A DNA stretch of 64,000 nt, from assembly GCF_011617705.1 (NCBI RefSeq), contig NZ_CP050154.1, forward strand, positions 4,154,001-4,218,000. Reading direction: 5' to 3'. Made by a program: the position numbers and the translations under genes. The notes beneath the pieces were generated by a model. That model worked only from the letters and a program-made list of their open reading frames with translations, did not search any database and was not told the DNA's origin. The DNA is from Brevibacterium limosum (GTDB lineage Bacteria > Actinomycetota > Actinomycetes > Actinomycetales > Brevibacteriaceae). This document shows, one piece after another, positions 25,824-34,875 of the stretch (the first letter of the stretch is position 1; the number at the start of each line of letters is the position of its first letter).

Positions 25824-26573
25824 TCATACCGCGCCGACCGACACCGCCGTATACAGCACTCGTGCGGTGGCGAGCGCGCAGACGATGATGACCAGCGCAA
25901 ACAAAGTCAGCCAGGCCCCCGCGGGCAGCGGCGAACCCTGGGCGAGGATATACGCATCGGACTGCTGCACCCGGCGCCTCCGCGTGTGGACGCGGATGAC
26001 CTTGACGAGATCCTTGAGCGACCCGATCGTCAGCGCTGTGCCGAGTGCGGCGACGAAGACCGAGATCCATTCCAGAGGCAGGAACACGACGACGAGCTGG
26101 GCCGCGATCGCAGTGATCACAGCGATGACCGCACCCGCGAAGTTCCGGATGAAGATGAGCGCGACCAACAGGATCAGCGCCCCCACCGACAGCGCCAAGG
26201 GGGCCCAACCGAAGACCGCCGAGGTGGCCAGGACGAGTCCGAGCACGCCCGGTGCCGGATATCCCCAGAATCCCGCCCAGGTGGCGGAGAACCCGACTCG
26301 GCCGAATGAGTTCATCTGCCCCGAATGGTCGAAGTTCAGCGAGATCCCCTTGATCACGCGTCCGGTCATGAGGGCGGCGAAGGCGTGGCCGAGTTCGTGG
26401 ACGAAGGTCACGAACATTCCGAAGAACCGCCAGATTCCCGGAGTCAAGGTCACGACCAGGGGCACCCCGATGACGAGGACGAGTCCGAGGACGTCGAGTT
26501 CGAGCCCGTCCTGTCGCCCGAAGCCCGAGGTGATGGCGTCCCACCACGTCGCCGTTGCCTGCTTGAAGTCCAT
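25824..26573 (-). CDS. M50-family metallopeptidase (site-2-protease-like)
   Basis: Membrane protein of 249 residues. FVTFVHELGHAFAALMTGRVIKG holds the HExxH zinc motif (HELGH, about residues 59-63) at a membrane boundary. Hydrophobic segments lie at about 28-50, 100-125, 130-150, 155-180 and 220-240. LNFDHSGQMNSFG resembles the extracytoplasmic segment that follows in M50B relatives of actinobacteria. Such proteins cleave membrane or signal proteins, but the family has many uncharacterised members, and this compact form has no PDZ domain. Substrate unknown. Confidence 0.8.
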   Translation of the reverse strand: MDFKQATATWWDAITSGFGRQDGLELDVLGLVLVIGVPLVVTLTPGIWRFFGMFVTFVHELGHAFAALMTGRVIKGISLNFDHSGQMNSFGRVGFSATWAGFWGYPAPGVLGLVLATSAVFGWAPLALSVGALILLVALIFIRNFAGAVIAVITAIAAQLVVVFLPLEWISVFVAALGTALTIGSLKDLVKVIRVHTRRRRVQQSDAYILAQGSPLPAGAWLTLFALVIIVCALATARVLYTAVSVGAV

Positions 26574-26646
26574 AGCGGCCCAGTGTACGAACCGCCCCTG
26601 AGCGGGATCCTCAGGAGCTCCTCAGCGATTCGGGAGGTCGGGGCTC

Positions 26647-27753
26647 CTAGACAGCCAGCGTCTCGACATCAACCCAGGATCGTTCGTTCACGGATCGCAG
26701 CACGGCCTCCGTCACCAGCACGGCGCGCACCCCGTCTCGAAGCGTCGGCAGACCTTCGGGTCGGTCTCCGGCAAAGAGCGCATAGGAGTCGGCGACGAAG
26801 GCATTGAACGCGTCCTGATATCCCTGCGGATGACCGGCCGGAACCTTGCACAGGCGGGCGGCGTCAGCAGACAGCGAGTCGGGATCGCGGACGAGGAGGC
26901 GGCTGTCGGCACGTTTGCCGACCCACAGCTGCTCCGGCCGTTCCTGCTCGAACCGCATGCTCGCCTCGGTGCCGGCGATCTCCACGGTCAGTCCGTTCTT
27001 CCGTCCGGGAGCCAGCTGGGACACCAGCAGCGATCCGATCGCGCCGCCGGAGAACTCGACGGCGACGGCCACGGTGTCCTCCGTGGTCACTGCGGTGCCG
27101 CCTCGGCGAGGGTGGACGGTTCTCGTCGTCGCCACCAGGGATGATATCCGGTCGCCGACGATGAATTCGATGAGGTCGACGAGGTGGGAGCCGATATCGG
27201 CAAATGCCCGCGAGGGTCCGCCGCGCTCGGATTCGACGCGCCAGTTCTCATCGCCGGAGCCGAGCAGCCAGTCCTGCAGGTAGCCTGCATCGACGGTCAG
27301 CAGCGTCCCTGCCTGACCCTCGCGAAATCGAGCGCGGGCCTCACGCACCATCGGGTGGTAGCGGTAGACGAACGGAACGGTCCCCTGCAGCCCCGCTTCT
27401 TCGGCTCGGGCGAGCACGGCACGCGCGTCGGTCGAATTCGTGGCCAGGGGCTTCTCGCAGATGATGTTCGACCCTGTGTCCAGCGCCTGCAGGGACTGTG
27501 CAGCGTGGAGGTCATTGGGCGTGCAGATATGGATGGCGTCGAAAGTTCGCCCAAGCAGTTCGTCGGCGGAGGCGGAGGTCTCGAAGCCCAGCTCGGCCGC
27601 CGCCTGCACCGATCTCTCGGGCCGAGACGATGCGACCGAGTCGAGAACGGCTCCGGCCGACCGTGCGGCACGGCTGTGGACACGGCCCATGAACCCGCCG
27701 CCGAGCATTCCGATGCGGAGATCTCGTCCCCGTGCAGTGTCACCTGAGAGCAT
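26647..27753 (-). CDS. Gfo/Idh/MocA-family oxidoreductase
   Basis: A protein of 368 residues. The Rossmann motif RIGMLGGGFMGRVHSRAA is at about 12-28; ICEKPLATNSTDARAVL carries the conserved EKP; the C-terminal domain (about 130-340) includes RGGPSRAFADIGSHLVDLIEF with the conserved Asp/His pair. These NAD(P)-dependent enzymes oxidise sugars, inositols or related polyols. No sugar transporter or isomerase lies nearby, so the substrate cannot be inferred from context. ATG 27753 is the first start; it is divergent from the PhzF gene across a 223-bp gap in which I see nothing. Confidence 0.9.
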   Translation of the reverse strand: MLSGDTARGRDLRIGMLGGGFMGRVHSRAARSAGAVLDSVASSRPERSVQAAAELGFETSASADELLGRTFDAIHICTPNDLHAAQSLQALDTGSNIICEKPLATNSTDARAVLARAEEAGLQGTVPFVYRYHPMVREARARFREGQAGTLLTVDAGYLQDWLLGSGDENWRVESERGGPSRAFADIGSHLVDLIEFIVGDRISSLVATTRTVHPRRGGTAVTTEDTVAVAVEFSGGAIGSLLVSQLAPGRKNGLTVEIAGTEASMRFEQERPEQLWVGKRADSRLLVRDPDSLSADAARLCKVPAGHPQGYQDAFNAFVADSYALFAGDRPEGLPTLRDGVRAVLVTEAVLRSVNERSWVDVETLAV

Positions 27754-27976
27754 GCCTCATTATGCAATCACCATCCGCACCGAGTCGACCGACCCGCACC
27801 CCCGCCGCGCCCGCCGCACCGCCCACGCATCACAGCCGGGCCCCGCACCCCCGCAGCTGACACCCGGGGCCGATGCGAGGCAATCCACCGACGCTCCGGC
27901 CTGGGCCTTTACACTGTGAGAAGCGGCCGCGCAATCCCCGCTCGCAGCGTGCGCCGTATCTTGCGAAGGAGTGTCA

Positions 27977-28888
27977 TTGTCACAACACCGCCGATTCGCC
28001 CAGGTCGATGTCTTCTCTGCCGTGCCCTTCCGAGGCAACCCCGTCGCCGTCATCGTCGATGCCGATGGCCTCGATGAGACGCAGATGGCCCGCATCGCGA
28101 ACTGGACGAACCTGTCCGAGACCACCTTCGTCCTCCCACCCGAGGATCCCGCCGCCGACTACCGCCTGCGCATCTTCACCCCGCACCGGGAGCTGCCCTT
28201 CGCCGGCCACCCCACCCTCGGTTCGGCTGCAGCCTGGCTCGACGCCGGCGGTGCAGCGAAGCATGAGGACCGCATCGTCCAAGAGTGCGGTGCCGGCCTC
28301 GTCGACATCCGCAGAATCCCTCGCCGAGGCGACCCGACCGCGGCAACCGTCGATTCCTCCGAATCCCCCACCCAGGTTACGGACGACTCCTCCGAAACCC
28401 TTGCCTTCGCCGCACCCGACCGCCTGCGCACAGGAGCACTCGACGAGTCCTATGTCGCCGAGATCGCGACCGCTCTCGGCGTTGAACGCGACGATATCCT
28501 CGGTCATCAGTGGGCCGACAACGGTCCGGGCTGGGCGGCGGTGCGGCTGGCCGACGCCGAACAGGTGCTCGCACTGGACCCGGACTTCTCGGAGATTCCC
28601 GATGCGAAGCTCGGAGTCCTCGGCGCCCACCCGGAAGGCGCGGACCACGAGTACGAGATCCGCGCCTTCGTGCCCGGAGTCGGCGTCGCCGAGGATCCGG
28701 TGACCGGCAGCCTCAACGCCTCCGTCGCCCAATGGCTCATCGGTGCGGGCCTTGCCCCGACCAGGTACACCGCGACTCAGGGAACCGCGCTCGGCCGTTC
28801 CGGAGTCGTCTCCATCACGGCCGAGGACGACGAGATCTGGGTCGGCGGGGCCACGTCCATCTGCATCCGCGGGACGGTGCACACATGA
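27977..28888 (+). CDS. PhzF-family isomerase-like protein
   Basis: A protein of 303 residues with the two-domain PhzF fold pattern: FAQVDVFSAVPFRGNPVAVI, TNLSETTFVLPP (catalytic Glu), REIL-type HRELPFAGHPTLGSAAAWL, and AEDPVTGSLNASVAQWL in the second half. PhzF enzymes act as isomerases or epimerases; most, as here, are outside phenazine operons and have unknown substrates. AAGGAG (27966-27971) lies 5 bases before TTG 27977, which I take as the start; GTG 27971 overlaps the ribosome site. A 30-residue Ser/Thr-rich insertion sits near residues 120-145. It overlaps the next gene by 4 bases. Confidence 0.87.
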   Translation: MSQHRRFAQVDVFSAVPFRGNPVAVIVDADGLDETQMARIANWTNLSETTFVLPPEDPAADYRLRIFTPHRELPFAGHPTLGSAAAWLDAGGAAKHEDRIVQECGAGLVDIRRIPRRGDPTAATVDSSESPTQVTDDSSETLAFAAPDRLRTGALDESYVAEIATALGVERDDILGHQWADNGPGWAAVRLADAEQVLALDPDFSEIPDAKLGVLGAHPEGADHEYEIRAFVPGVGVAEDPVTGSLNASVAQWLIGAGLAPTRYTATQGTALGRSGVVSITAEDDEIWVGGATSICIRGTVHT

Positions 28889-29856
28889 ATCGACATCTGA
28901 CTGAAGTGAACAGACCGAAGAAGCGACTGCGCATCTTCCACGGTCGCATGTACTTCGCCCTCCAGGCCCTCGCCGGAGCGGCGTGGTGGCTGGGTACCGC
29001 GACGACTCCCGGCGTGGCGGCCGCAACGCTCGGCGGCATCGATCCGCTGCTCATCGCGATCGTCGACGTCCCGCTCTTCGTCATCGGCTCGGCTCTGGCC
29101 GCGCTGAACTTCCGCTGGGCCGTGTGGATCGCCACCGGCTGGACCGTGCTCGTGGCCCTGGGCATGGTCATCTATGCCACCGCCACCACCGAGGCGGGGC
29201 TCGGTGCCGTCCTCATGATCCTCGCCGCACTCGGAAGCCTCCTTGCCGGTGTGCTCATGATCCTCGGCCGCATCCCGTCCGAGAAGCTCCTCGTCGGGCC
29301 CTTCGCGTTCCACAGTTCGCACACCCGCATCCGGTCCCGCCTGCAGGTGCGGACCACAATCCAGATCGTCGTCTTCTGGGGCGTCTTCCTCATCATCATC
29401 CCGGTCATCATCAATGCCTTCGAAGACCGCTGGAATCTCGCCTACAAGGTCCCGATCCTGCTCGCCGTCTTAGGCTTCGCCCTGCTCGCCTTCTCCAGCG
29501 TCATCGGCGTGTGGTCGGCGCGGGCGATCGCGAACTTCGGCTCCGGCACTCCGCTGCCCTCTCAGATGGCCCATCATCTCGTCGCCCGCGGACCCTACGC
29601 CTTCGTCCGCAACCCGATGGCCATCGCCGGCATCGGCCAGGGTGTGGCGATGGGTCTGCTCATCGGTTCGTGGCTCGTGATCGTGTACGCGCTCGTCGGC
29701 TCGCTGCTGTGGAACTGGCTCATCCGCCCCCATGAGGAGGCGGACCTGTGTGATCGCTTCGGTGACGAATACCGCGACTACGCCGAGCGGGTGCGCTGCT
29801 GGTGGCCGAGTTTCTCGACCACCGAAACCGCTCCCGACCTTGTCGACGAGGACTGA
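28885..29856 (+). CDS. Isoprenylcysteine carboxyl methyltransferase (ICMT)-like membrane methyltransferase
   Basis: A protein of 323 residues with about six membrane spans. The C-terminal 110 residues carry the ICMT/PEMT-type pattern: VARGPYAFVRNPMAIAGI, LLWNWLIRPHEEADLCDRFGDEYRDYAERVRCWWP. The RNP and the E-E...GxxYxxY segments bind S-adenosylmethionine in relatives. Bacterial members have unknown lipid or prenyl substrates. The start overlaps the PhzF stop (ATGA), so the two genes are co-expressed; a shared role is not known. Confidence 0.82.
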   Translation: MNRHLTEVNRPKKRLRIFHGRMYFALQALAGAAWWLGTATTPGVAAATLGGIDPLLIAIVDVPLFVIGSALAALNFRWAVWIATGWTVLVALGMVIYATATTEAGLGAVLMILAALGSLLAGVLMILGRIPSEKLLVGPFAFHSSHTRIRSRLQVRTTIQIVVFWGVFLIIIPVIINAFEDRWNLAYKVPILLAVLGFALLAFSSVIGVWSARAIANFGSGTPLPSQMAHHLVARGPYAFVRNPMAIAGIGQGVAMGLLIGSWLVIVYALVGSLLWNWLIRPHEEADLCDRFGDEYRDYAERVRCWWPSFSTTETAPDLVDED

Positions 29857-29901
29857 CCGGCCTACGCTCGGCTGAGAACGACCACTCACCGAGGAGGCCC
29901 C

Positions 29902-30333
29902 ATGGTCACGTTCACCACCGAACTTCTCGCCCTAGGCAACAATGTCGGCATCGAGGTTCCCGAGCACATCGTGCTCGGCTTCGGCGCGGGCAAGCGGGTC
30001 CCGGTCATCGTCACGATCGAAGGCTATTCCTATCCGTCGACGACCGCGGTGATGGGCGGGAAGTACCTGCTCCCGCTGGCCAAGGAACATCGGGAGGAGA
30101 TCGGCGTCGCCGGCGGTGAGACCCACGCGGTGACACTGACTCACGACACCTCGAACCGGGAGACCCCGGTTCCCGATTCCCTCGCCGAGGCTCTCGCCGC
30201 CGCCGGTGTCCGCGCCGCTTTCGATGCGCTCGCTCCGTCCAAGCGCAAGGAGCATGTGCGGCAGGTGACCTCGGCGAAGGCCGAGGAGACCCGCGATCGT
30301 CGGATCAAGAAGATCGTCGACTCACTCGGCTGA
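29902..30333 (+). CDS. DUF1905 / YdeI (bacteriocin-protection-like) protein
   Basis: A protein of 143 residues. The first 95 residues form a beta-barrel-like DUF1905 region (FTTELLALGNNVGIEVPEHIVLGFGAGKRVPVIVTIEGY...STTAVMGGKYLLPLAKEHREEIG). The C-terminal 45 residues (FDALAPSKRKEHVRQVTSAKAEETRDRRIKKIVDSL) match the helical YdeI/OmpD-associated end. Typical size and architecture for actinobacteria. The biological role is unknown. It follows the methyltransferase gene by 45 bases with GAGGAGG before the ATG. Confidence 0.88.
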   Translation: MVTFTTELLALGNNVGIEVPEHIVLGFGAGKRVPVIVTIEGYSYPSTTAVMGGKYLLPLAKEHREEIGVAGGETHAVTLTHDTSNRETPVPDSLAEALAAAGVRAAFDALAPSKRKEHVRQVTSAKAEETRDRRIKKIVDSLG

Positions 30334-30413
30334 GGCGCGGGTGGAAAGCTGAGAGCCGTAAGGCTGGGGGAGAACCGGAATCGGCATGCCGCCCGAAGCC
30401 GCCGGCACGCCAT

Positions 30414-30890
30414 CTAGGCGGCCGCGAGCTCCCCGCGTGCCTCGCTACTCGACCTCCGTATCGGCCATACGGCCATGCAGCACAGGCCGAGGAGCGCGCC
30501 GATTCCGGCGCCGAGCGTGTTCGTGACGAGGTCGCTGAGAGTGGCGAAGCGAGTCTGTGTGAGCACGGTGCCTTGGAAGATCTCGATGGCGGCGCTGAAG
30601 CTCGCACCGAACGCGAACCCGAGCCACCAGCGTCGGCGCCCGAAGTGGAGGGCCGCGAGGAAGCCGAAGGGAATGAACATCGCCACATTGCCGAGCTTCT
30701 CGACCCGTTCATAGGTCAGCCAGGCCGTCTCGCGGTGAGCGGCGAAGAGGTCGAGGGCGTGCCCGATGAGCGTGTCCGGACCGGTGCCCATCTGCTGCGG
30801 GGTCAGCGTGATGGCGGCGATGAACAGAGTGTAGAGAACGAGAAGGGCCAGCGGCGCACCGACGGTGCGCTGATCACGATCTGTCATCAC
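30414..30890 (-). CDS. VanZ-family membrane protein (copy 1)
   Basis: A protein of 158 residues, four predicted spans: LALLVLYTLFIAAITL, VEKLGNVAMFIPFGFLAAL, WWLGFAFGASFSAAIEIFQG, and the segment after TRFATLSDLVTNTLGAGIGALLGLCC. The N-V-x-x-F-I-P-F-G and E-x-x-Q patterns are the VanZ signature. VanZ-like proteins confer low-level teicoplanin resistance in enterococci, but most, including those of actinobacteria, have no tested role. The next gene upstream, 72 bases away, encodes a second VanZ-like protein with the same key segments. Confidence 0.87.
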   Translation of the reverse strand: MMTDRDQRTVGAPLALLVLYTLFIAAITLTPQQMGTGPDTLIGHALDLFAAHRETAWLTYERVEKLGNVAMFIPFGFLAALHFGRRRWWLGFAFGASFSAAIEIFQGTVLTQTRFATLSDLVTNTLGAGIGALLGLCCMAVWPIRRSSSEARGELAAA

Positions 30891-30962
30891 CGTCCAACAT
30901 ACGACCGATTCCTTGGCACATCCTCAACCGCGGGTGCGAATCCGATCAGGGAACTGCCCCAT

Positions 30963-31430
30963 TCACCGGACCTCATGGTCGACGGGAACCCCGTCCATCT
31001 TCGGCGGCCAGATGGTCATGACGATGAGTCCCGCCACCGCTCCGATCCCCGCGCCGAGGCTGTTCGTCACGAGGTCACTGATCGTGGCGAAGCGAGTTGG
31101 TGAGAGCAGAGTCGCCTGCGTGCCCTCGATGAGGCAGGTGAAGGCGATCCCCGTGACCCAGCCGATCCACCACCGGCTGGGCCCGCACTGCAGCGCCATG
31201 AGCAGACCGAAGGGGATGAACATCCCCACGTTCGCGAGCTTCTCGAGGATGTCGTAGTCGATCCATGCGGTCACCCTGTGGGAGGCCAGGAATTCGAGCA
31301 GCCCTGCGATGAACGACCCCGGCCCCGTGTCGAGCTGGTTGGGTGTGAGCGTGACGAGACCGATGAAGATCGTGTAGAGGATGAGCAGCGCCAAGGGCAC
31401 CGTCCGCAGCCGTCGCCTCACACCCGTCAT
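30963..31430 (-). CDS. VanZ-family membrane protein (copy 2)
   Basis: A protein of 155 residues with four spans. LEKLANVGMFIPFGLLMAL, WWIGWVTGIAFTCLIEGTQ and TRFATISDLVTNSLGAGIGAVAGLI align with the first copy through their full length, so the two are tandem duplicates that have diverged. The same motif TRFAT-SDLVTN is kept in both. Transcription runs toward copy 1, probably a common mRNA. A stretch of about 200 bases before it (31431-31631) shows no gene; it contains the 3' end area of the alcohol dehydrogenase and a short tandem repeat. Confidence 0.87.
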   Translation of the reverse strand: MTGVRRRLRTVPLALLILYTIFIGLVTLTPNQLDTGPGSFIAGLLEFLASHRVTAWIDYDILEKLANVGMFIPFGLLMALQCGPSRWWIGWVTGIAFTCLIEGTQATLLSPTRFATISDLVTNSLGAGIGAVAGLIVMTIWPPKMDGVPVDHEVR

Positions 31431-31605
31431 CGCTCCCCTGATCGTTCGGAACCGTTCCCAGTGAGGACTCGGCTCGGACTCGCTTGGCCCGGTCTCATTG
31501 TGCCCGTCTGCGGCATGGGGGTCGAGGGATTCCCGCAGGGATTGCGGGAATCACCCCCGAAGATTGCGGCCTCACACCGGAGCTTCGGCGGAGCTGACTC
31601 AGGCG

Positions 31606-31635
31606 ACGGCCTCGACTCAGACGGCCTCGACTCAG
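31606..31635. repeat. Two tandem copies of ACGGCCTCGACTCAG
   Basis: The 15-base unit occurs at 31606-31620 and 31621-31635. The second copy covers the stop codon of the alcohol dehydrogenase gene, so the repeat could have provided or moved the stop. Confidence 0.55.
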
Positions 31636-32708
31636 ACCACTTCGACGTCGTCGAAGCTCGCGGTGTCGATGACGACGCGGAACTGCACGTCTCCGGCCAC
31701 GACTCGGTCGTAGGCGGCGTCCGCCTCGGTGACGGGGATCGTCTCGATCTTCGCGGCGATGCCGTGTTCGGCGCAGAAGTCGAGCATCTCCTGGGTCTCG
31801 GCGATGCCGCCGATGTTCGATCCGGCGATCGCCTTGGCTCCGCCGATGACGGCGCCGAAGGAGAACTGCTGCTTCTCGGGCGGCAGGCCGACGACGGCCA
31901 TGACCCCGCGGGGCTTCAGCAGGCGCAGGTAGCGGTTGACGGGGATGTCGGCGCTGATCGTGTTGAGGATGAGGTCGAATTCGCCGGCGTGGTCGGAGAA
32001 GAAGTTGTCCTCTGTGGTGGCGAGCATCCGCTTCGCGCCGAGTTCCAGCGCCGCGCCTTCCTTCTTACATGTGCGCGAGAGCACGGTCACCTCGGCGCCC
32101 ATGGCCGCGGCGATCTGCACGCCCATATGGCCGAGCCCGCCGAGCCCGAGCACGGCGACCTGCTTACGCGCGCCGTTCCTCTTCTCACCGGCGCCCCAGC
32201 GGGCAAGCGGAGCGTAGGTGGTGATGCCCGCGCACAGCAGCGGGGCGGCGACGTCGAAGTCGAGGGCGTCGGGGATCCGGCAGACGAAGCGTTCGTTGAC
32301 GACGACCTTCTGGGCGTATCCGCCCTGGGTGATCGTGCCGTCGACGTCTTCGACGTTGTAGGTGCCGACGCTGCCGTTCAGGCAGTTCTGCTCCTGACCG
32401 GCCAGGCACTCCTCGCATTCTCCGCAGGAGTTGACCATGCAGCCCACACCCACGCGGTCGCCGATCTTCCAGTCGGTGACGTTCTCACCGACTGCCTCGA
32501 CGACGCCGGCGATCTCGTGGCCGACGGTGAGCGGGAAGTGCGCCTCGCCCCATTCGTTGCGGATGGTGTGGATGTCGCTGTGGCAGATGCCGGCGGCCCT
32601 GATGTCGATGACGACGTCATCGGGTCGGGGATCCCGGCGTTCGATCGCGGCCACGCGGAACGGCTGGTCCGGTCCGGTCTTCTGCAGTGCCTTGACGCTG
32701 ATGCTCAT
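31632..32708 (-). CDS. Zinc-dependent NAD(P) alcohol dehydrogenase
   Basis: A medium-chain dehydrogenase of 358 residues. Catalytic zinc ligands are in GICHSDIHT and VGHEIAGVV; the structural zinc site is the four-Cys lobe NSCGECEECLAGQEQNCLNG. The cofactor site is VLGLGGLGHMGVQIAAAMGAEV (about 180-200). LNTISADIPVNRYLRLLKPRG and the overall pattern match the YahK/cinnamyl-alcohol-dehydrogenase branch that prefers NADPH and broad aldehydes. Start ATG 32708 follows AAGGAG by 6 bases. Alone in its transcription unit; the physiological aldehyde is unknown. Confidence 0.92.
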   Translation of the reverse strand: MSISVKALQKTGPDQPFRVAAIERRDPRPDDVVIDIRAAGICHSDIHTIRNEWGEAHFPLTVGHEIAGVVEAVGENVTDWKIGDRVGVGCMVNSCGECEECLAGQEQNCLNGSVGTYNVEDVDGTITQGGYAQKVVVNERFVCRIPDALDFDVAAPLLCAGITTYAPLARWGAGEKRNGARKQVAVLGLGGLGHMGVQIAAAMGAEVTVLSRTCKKEGAALELGAKRMLATTEDNFFSDHAGEFDLILNTISADIPVNRYLRLLKPRGVMAVVGLPPEKQQFSFGAVIGGAKAIAGSNIGGIAETQEMLDFCAEHGIAAKIETIPVTEADAAYDRVVAGDVQFRVVIDTASFDDVEVV

Positions 32709-32844
32709 GTGATCTCCTTGGATTCCGTGTCCGTTGCTGGGCCACATCGTCCAGCGCCTGCGGCCGGCAGTCTATTCCATGCGTCTGCGCTTATCTTTCA
32801 GAGCCCGTTCAGCCGCACGGGGATCAGCTCTGCCCCGTCCGCGC

Positions 32845-34701
32845 TCACTCCTTGACCGCCCGCTGACCGATGCTCAGATCGAGGGGGAAATCGACGGGGG
32901 CATCCCCGAACAGCAGACGGCCCGCCGAGGCGGCCGCCGCCCTGATCTCCTCGGCCGCCTGATCGGCCCGTTCGGCCGGGGCATGGACGATGACCTCGTC
33001 ATGGAGGAAGAACACGAGGTGAGCACGGCGGGAGAACACCGGCCCCGAGGCGGCCGCCGGGCGGGTGCCGGACCGGCCCTTCTCATCGGTACCGCCTGCC
33101 GTCGCATCGTCACCGTCGATCTCCGGCAGCCTGGCCAAGCGCAGCCGCAGGTCGGCCAGCCAGGCCAGCGCCCATTCGGCCGCGGTGCCCTGGACGACGA
33201 AGTTGCGGGTGAATCGTCCCTGGTCGCCGGCCGCCCGCCGGGCCCTCTGCTCATCGGCACCGGTGGCGTCGAAGCGGTTCGCCGCCTTCTGCAGCCTCTG
33301 CCACCCCTCGTCCGGAGGTGGGGACGTCCGACCCAGCCAGGTGGACACGACTCCTCCCGCTCGTCCCGCCTCGGCGGCGGAATCGACGAGATTCATCGCA
33401 GCGGGGAAGTTCTGCCGCAGTCGCGGCACCAAGGCCCCGGCCTCCCCGGTCGTGGACCCGTACATCGCACCGAGGACGGCGATCTTCGCCTCCTGCCGAG
33501 TGGCCACGACGCCGGCATCGACGAGCCCGGAGTAGAGGTCCCTGCCGAACCCGGCCGCGGCCATCGCCCGATCCCCGGACATGGCGGCGAGCGCGCGGGG
33601 TTCGAGCTGGGCGACATCGGCGGAGACGAGCCGCCAACCCTCATCGGCGCGCAGCGCCGGACGCAGCTGCCGGGGGATCTGCAGGGCCCCTCCCCCGCTG
33701 GCCGCCCACCGTCCGGTGACGACCCCGCCGGGCACATAGACCGGCCGGTAGCGACCGGACTCGACCCATTCATCACACCAGTGCCAGCCATTGGCGGACA
33801 GCAGCCGAGCCATCTTCTTGTACTCGAGCAGCGGAGCGATCGCGGGATGGTCGCTGTCCGCCAGCTCCCATTTCGAGGTCGAGGCGACGTTGATCCCGGC
33901 GTTGCGCAGTGAGGACAGCAGCCGGTTCGGCGAGTCGAGGTTGGCCCGCGGGTCCTCGAGCGCGGCGCGGACCTCCTCGGCCTTGGCCAGCATCTTCGCC
34001 GGCTTCCCGTCGCGGATCGGCCTGGGGCCGAGCAGTTCGGTCAGTATCCGGTCGTGTTCGGCCTCGTCCCAGGGCACTCCTGCCGCACGCATCTCTGCGG
34101 CGACGAGCCCTCCCGCCGATTCCGCGGCCAGCAGCAGGCGCAGCCTGCCCGGATCACTTGCGGTCTCGATGGCTGCGGTCTGCCTGGTGTGCTCGACCAG
34201 GGCCGCCGCGAGGTCGTGCGGGACCTGCGGGGTGAATCCGCGCCCGGCATCGACGTCGAAGAGAGCGGCGGCCTGCTCCGGTGCGGCGGCATCCGCGGGT
34301 ACCTCATCCCAGTCCTCGGCGGCACGCAGCGGACCCGGGTCGGTGACGAGCTCGGAGCGGGCGAGGATCGCATGGGTCAATCGCAGATCGTGGCAGCGCT
34401 CGAGGCTCACCCCGGCGGCCAACAGCGGCGGATACCACTTCGGGGTGTCGCTGAAGATCCACCGCGTCGGAGGCGCTGGAGCGCGGCCCCCACTCCCACC
34501 CGTTTCCGTCGGGCCTGCCCCGGCCCCGTTCTCACGGTCACGGGCGAAGCCGGGGAGGGCCTCCTCGGCGAGTTCGATCCGTTTGATCTCCCGACCCGAG
34601 CGATCCAGATCGACGATGCCGATCCGTCGGCCCTCGAAACCGGTGCCGGGCAGCGTCCCGAGCACGCAGGCGGCGGGCGGCTGATCGGGGTCGTCGGTCA
34701 T
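32845..34701 (-). CDS. PolA-family bifunctional 3'-5' exonuclease/DNA polymerase (actinobacterial type)
   Basis: A family A polymerase of 618 residues, shorter than DNA polymerase I. The polymerase half has motif A LVSADVAQLEPRALAAMSGD, motif B ATRQEAKIAVLGAMYGSTTG, GTAAEWALAWLADLR, and motif C FFLHDEVIVHAP. The N-terminal 230 residues align in position with the 3'-5' exonuclease domain but lack clear DxE and YxxxD catalytic runs, so this part may be inactive. No 5' nuclease domain. The family accompanies polA in many actinobacteria; a repair role is assumed. The gene is divergent from the GlcD-type flavoprotein. Confidence 0.88.
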   Translation of the reverse strand: MTDDPDQPPAACVLGTLPGTGFEGRRIGIVDLDRSGREIKRIELAEEALPGFARDRENGAGAGPTETGGSGGRAPAPPTRWIFSDTPKWYPPLLAAGVSLERCHDLRLTHAILARSELVTDPGPLRAAEDWDEVPADAAAPEQAAALFDVDAGRGFTPQVPHDLAAALVEHTRQTAAIETASDPGRLRLLLAAESAGGLVAAEMRAAGVPWDEAEHDRILTELLGPRPIRDGKPAKMLAKAEEVRAALEDPRANLDSPNRLLSSLRNAGINVASTSKWELADSDHPAIAPLLEYKKMARLLSANGWHWCDEWVESGRYRPVYVPGGVVTGRWAASGGGALQIPRQLRPALRADEGWRLVSADVAQLEPRALAAMSGDRAMAAAGFGRDLYSGLVDAGVVATRQEAKIAVLGAMYGSTTGEAGALVPRLRQNFPAAMNLVDSAAEAGRAGGVVSTWLGRTSPPPDEGWQRLQKAANRFDATGADEQRARRAAGDQGRFTRNFVVQGTAAEWALAWLADLRLRLARLPEIDGDDATAGGTDEKGRSGTRPAAASGPVFSRRAHLVFFLHDEVIVHAPAERADQAAEEIRAAAASAGRLLFGDAPVDFPLDLSIGQRAVKE

Positions 34702-34875
34702 GGGCTCAGCCTACGCCGCGACGACCGGCGGCACGGCCCGCGCCGAAGCCGTGCGGCACCCGCCGAATCTGCCCTGTCCACTCCCTGACCTGCGCGCCGG
34801 CGGCGAACGTGATCCTGGTAACGTCGGGAGCGAATTCCGGGTGCCGAACTCCGCTCGAAAGGCCAGATACGCAAC

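Noticed and set aside
31278..32855. A 525-codon plus-strand frame opposite VanZ copy 2 and the alcohol dehydrogenase
   Set aside because: Antisense to a complete zinc alcohol dehydrogenase; Asp/Gly/Val low-complexity composition.
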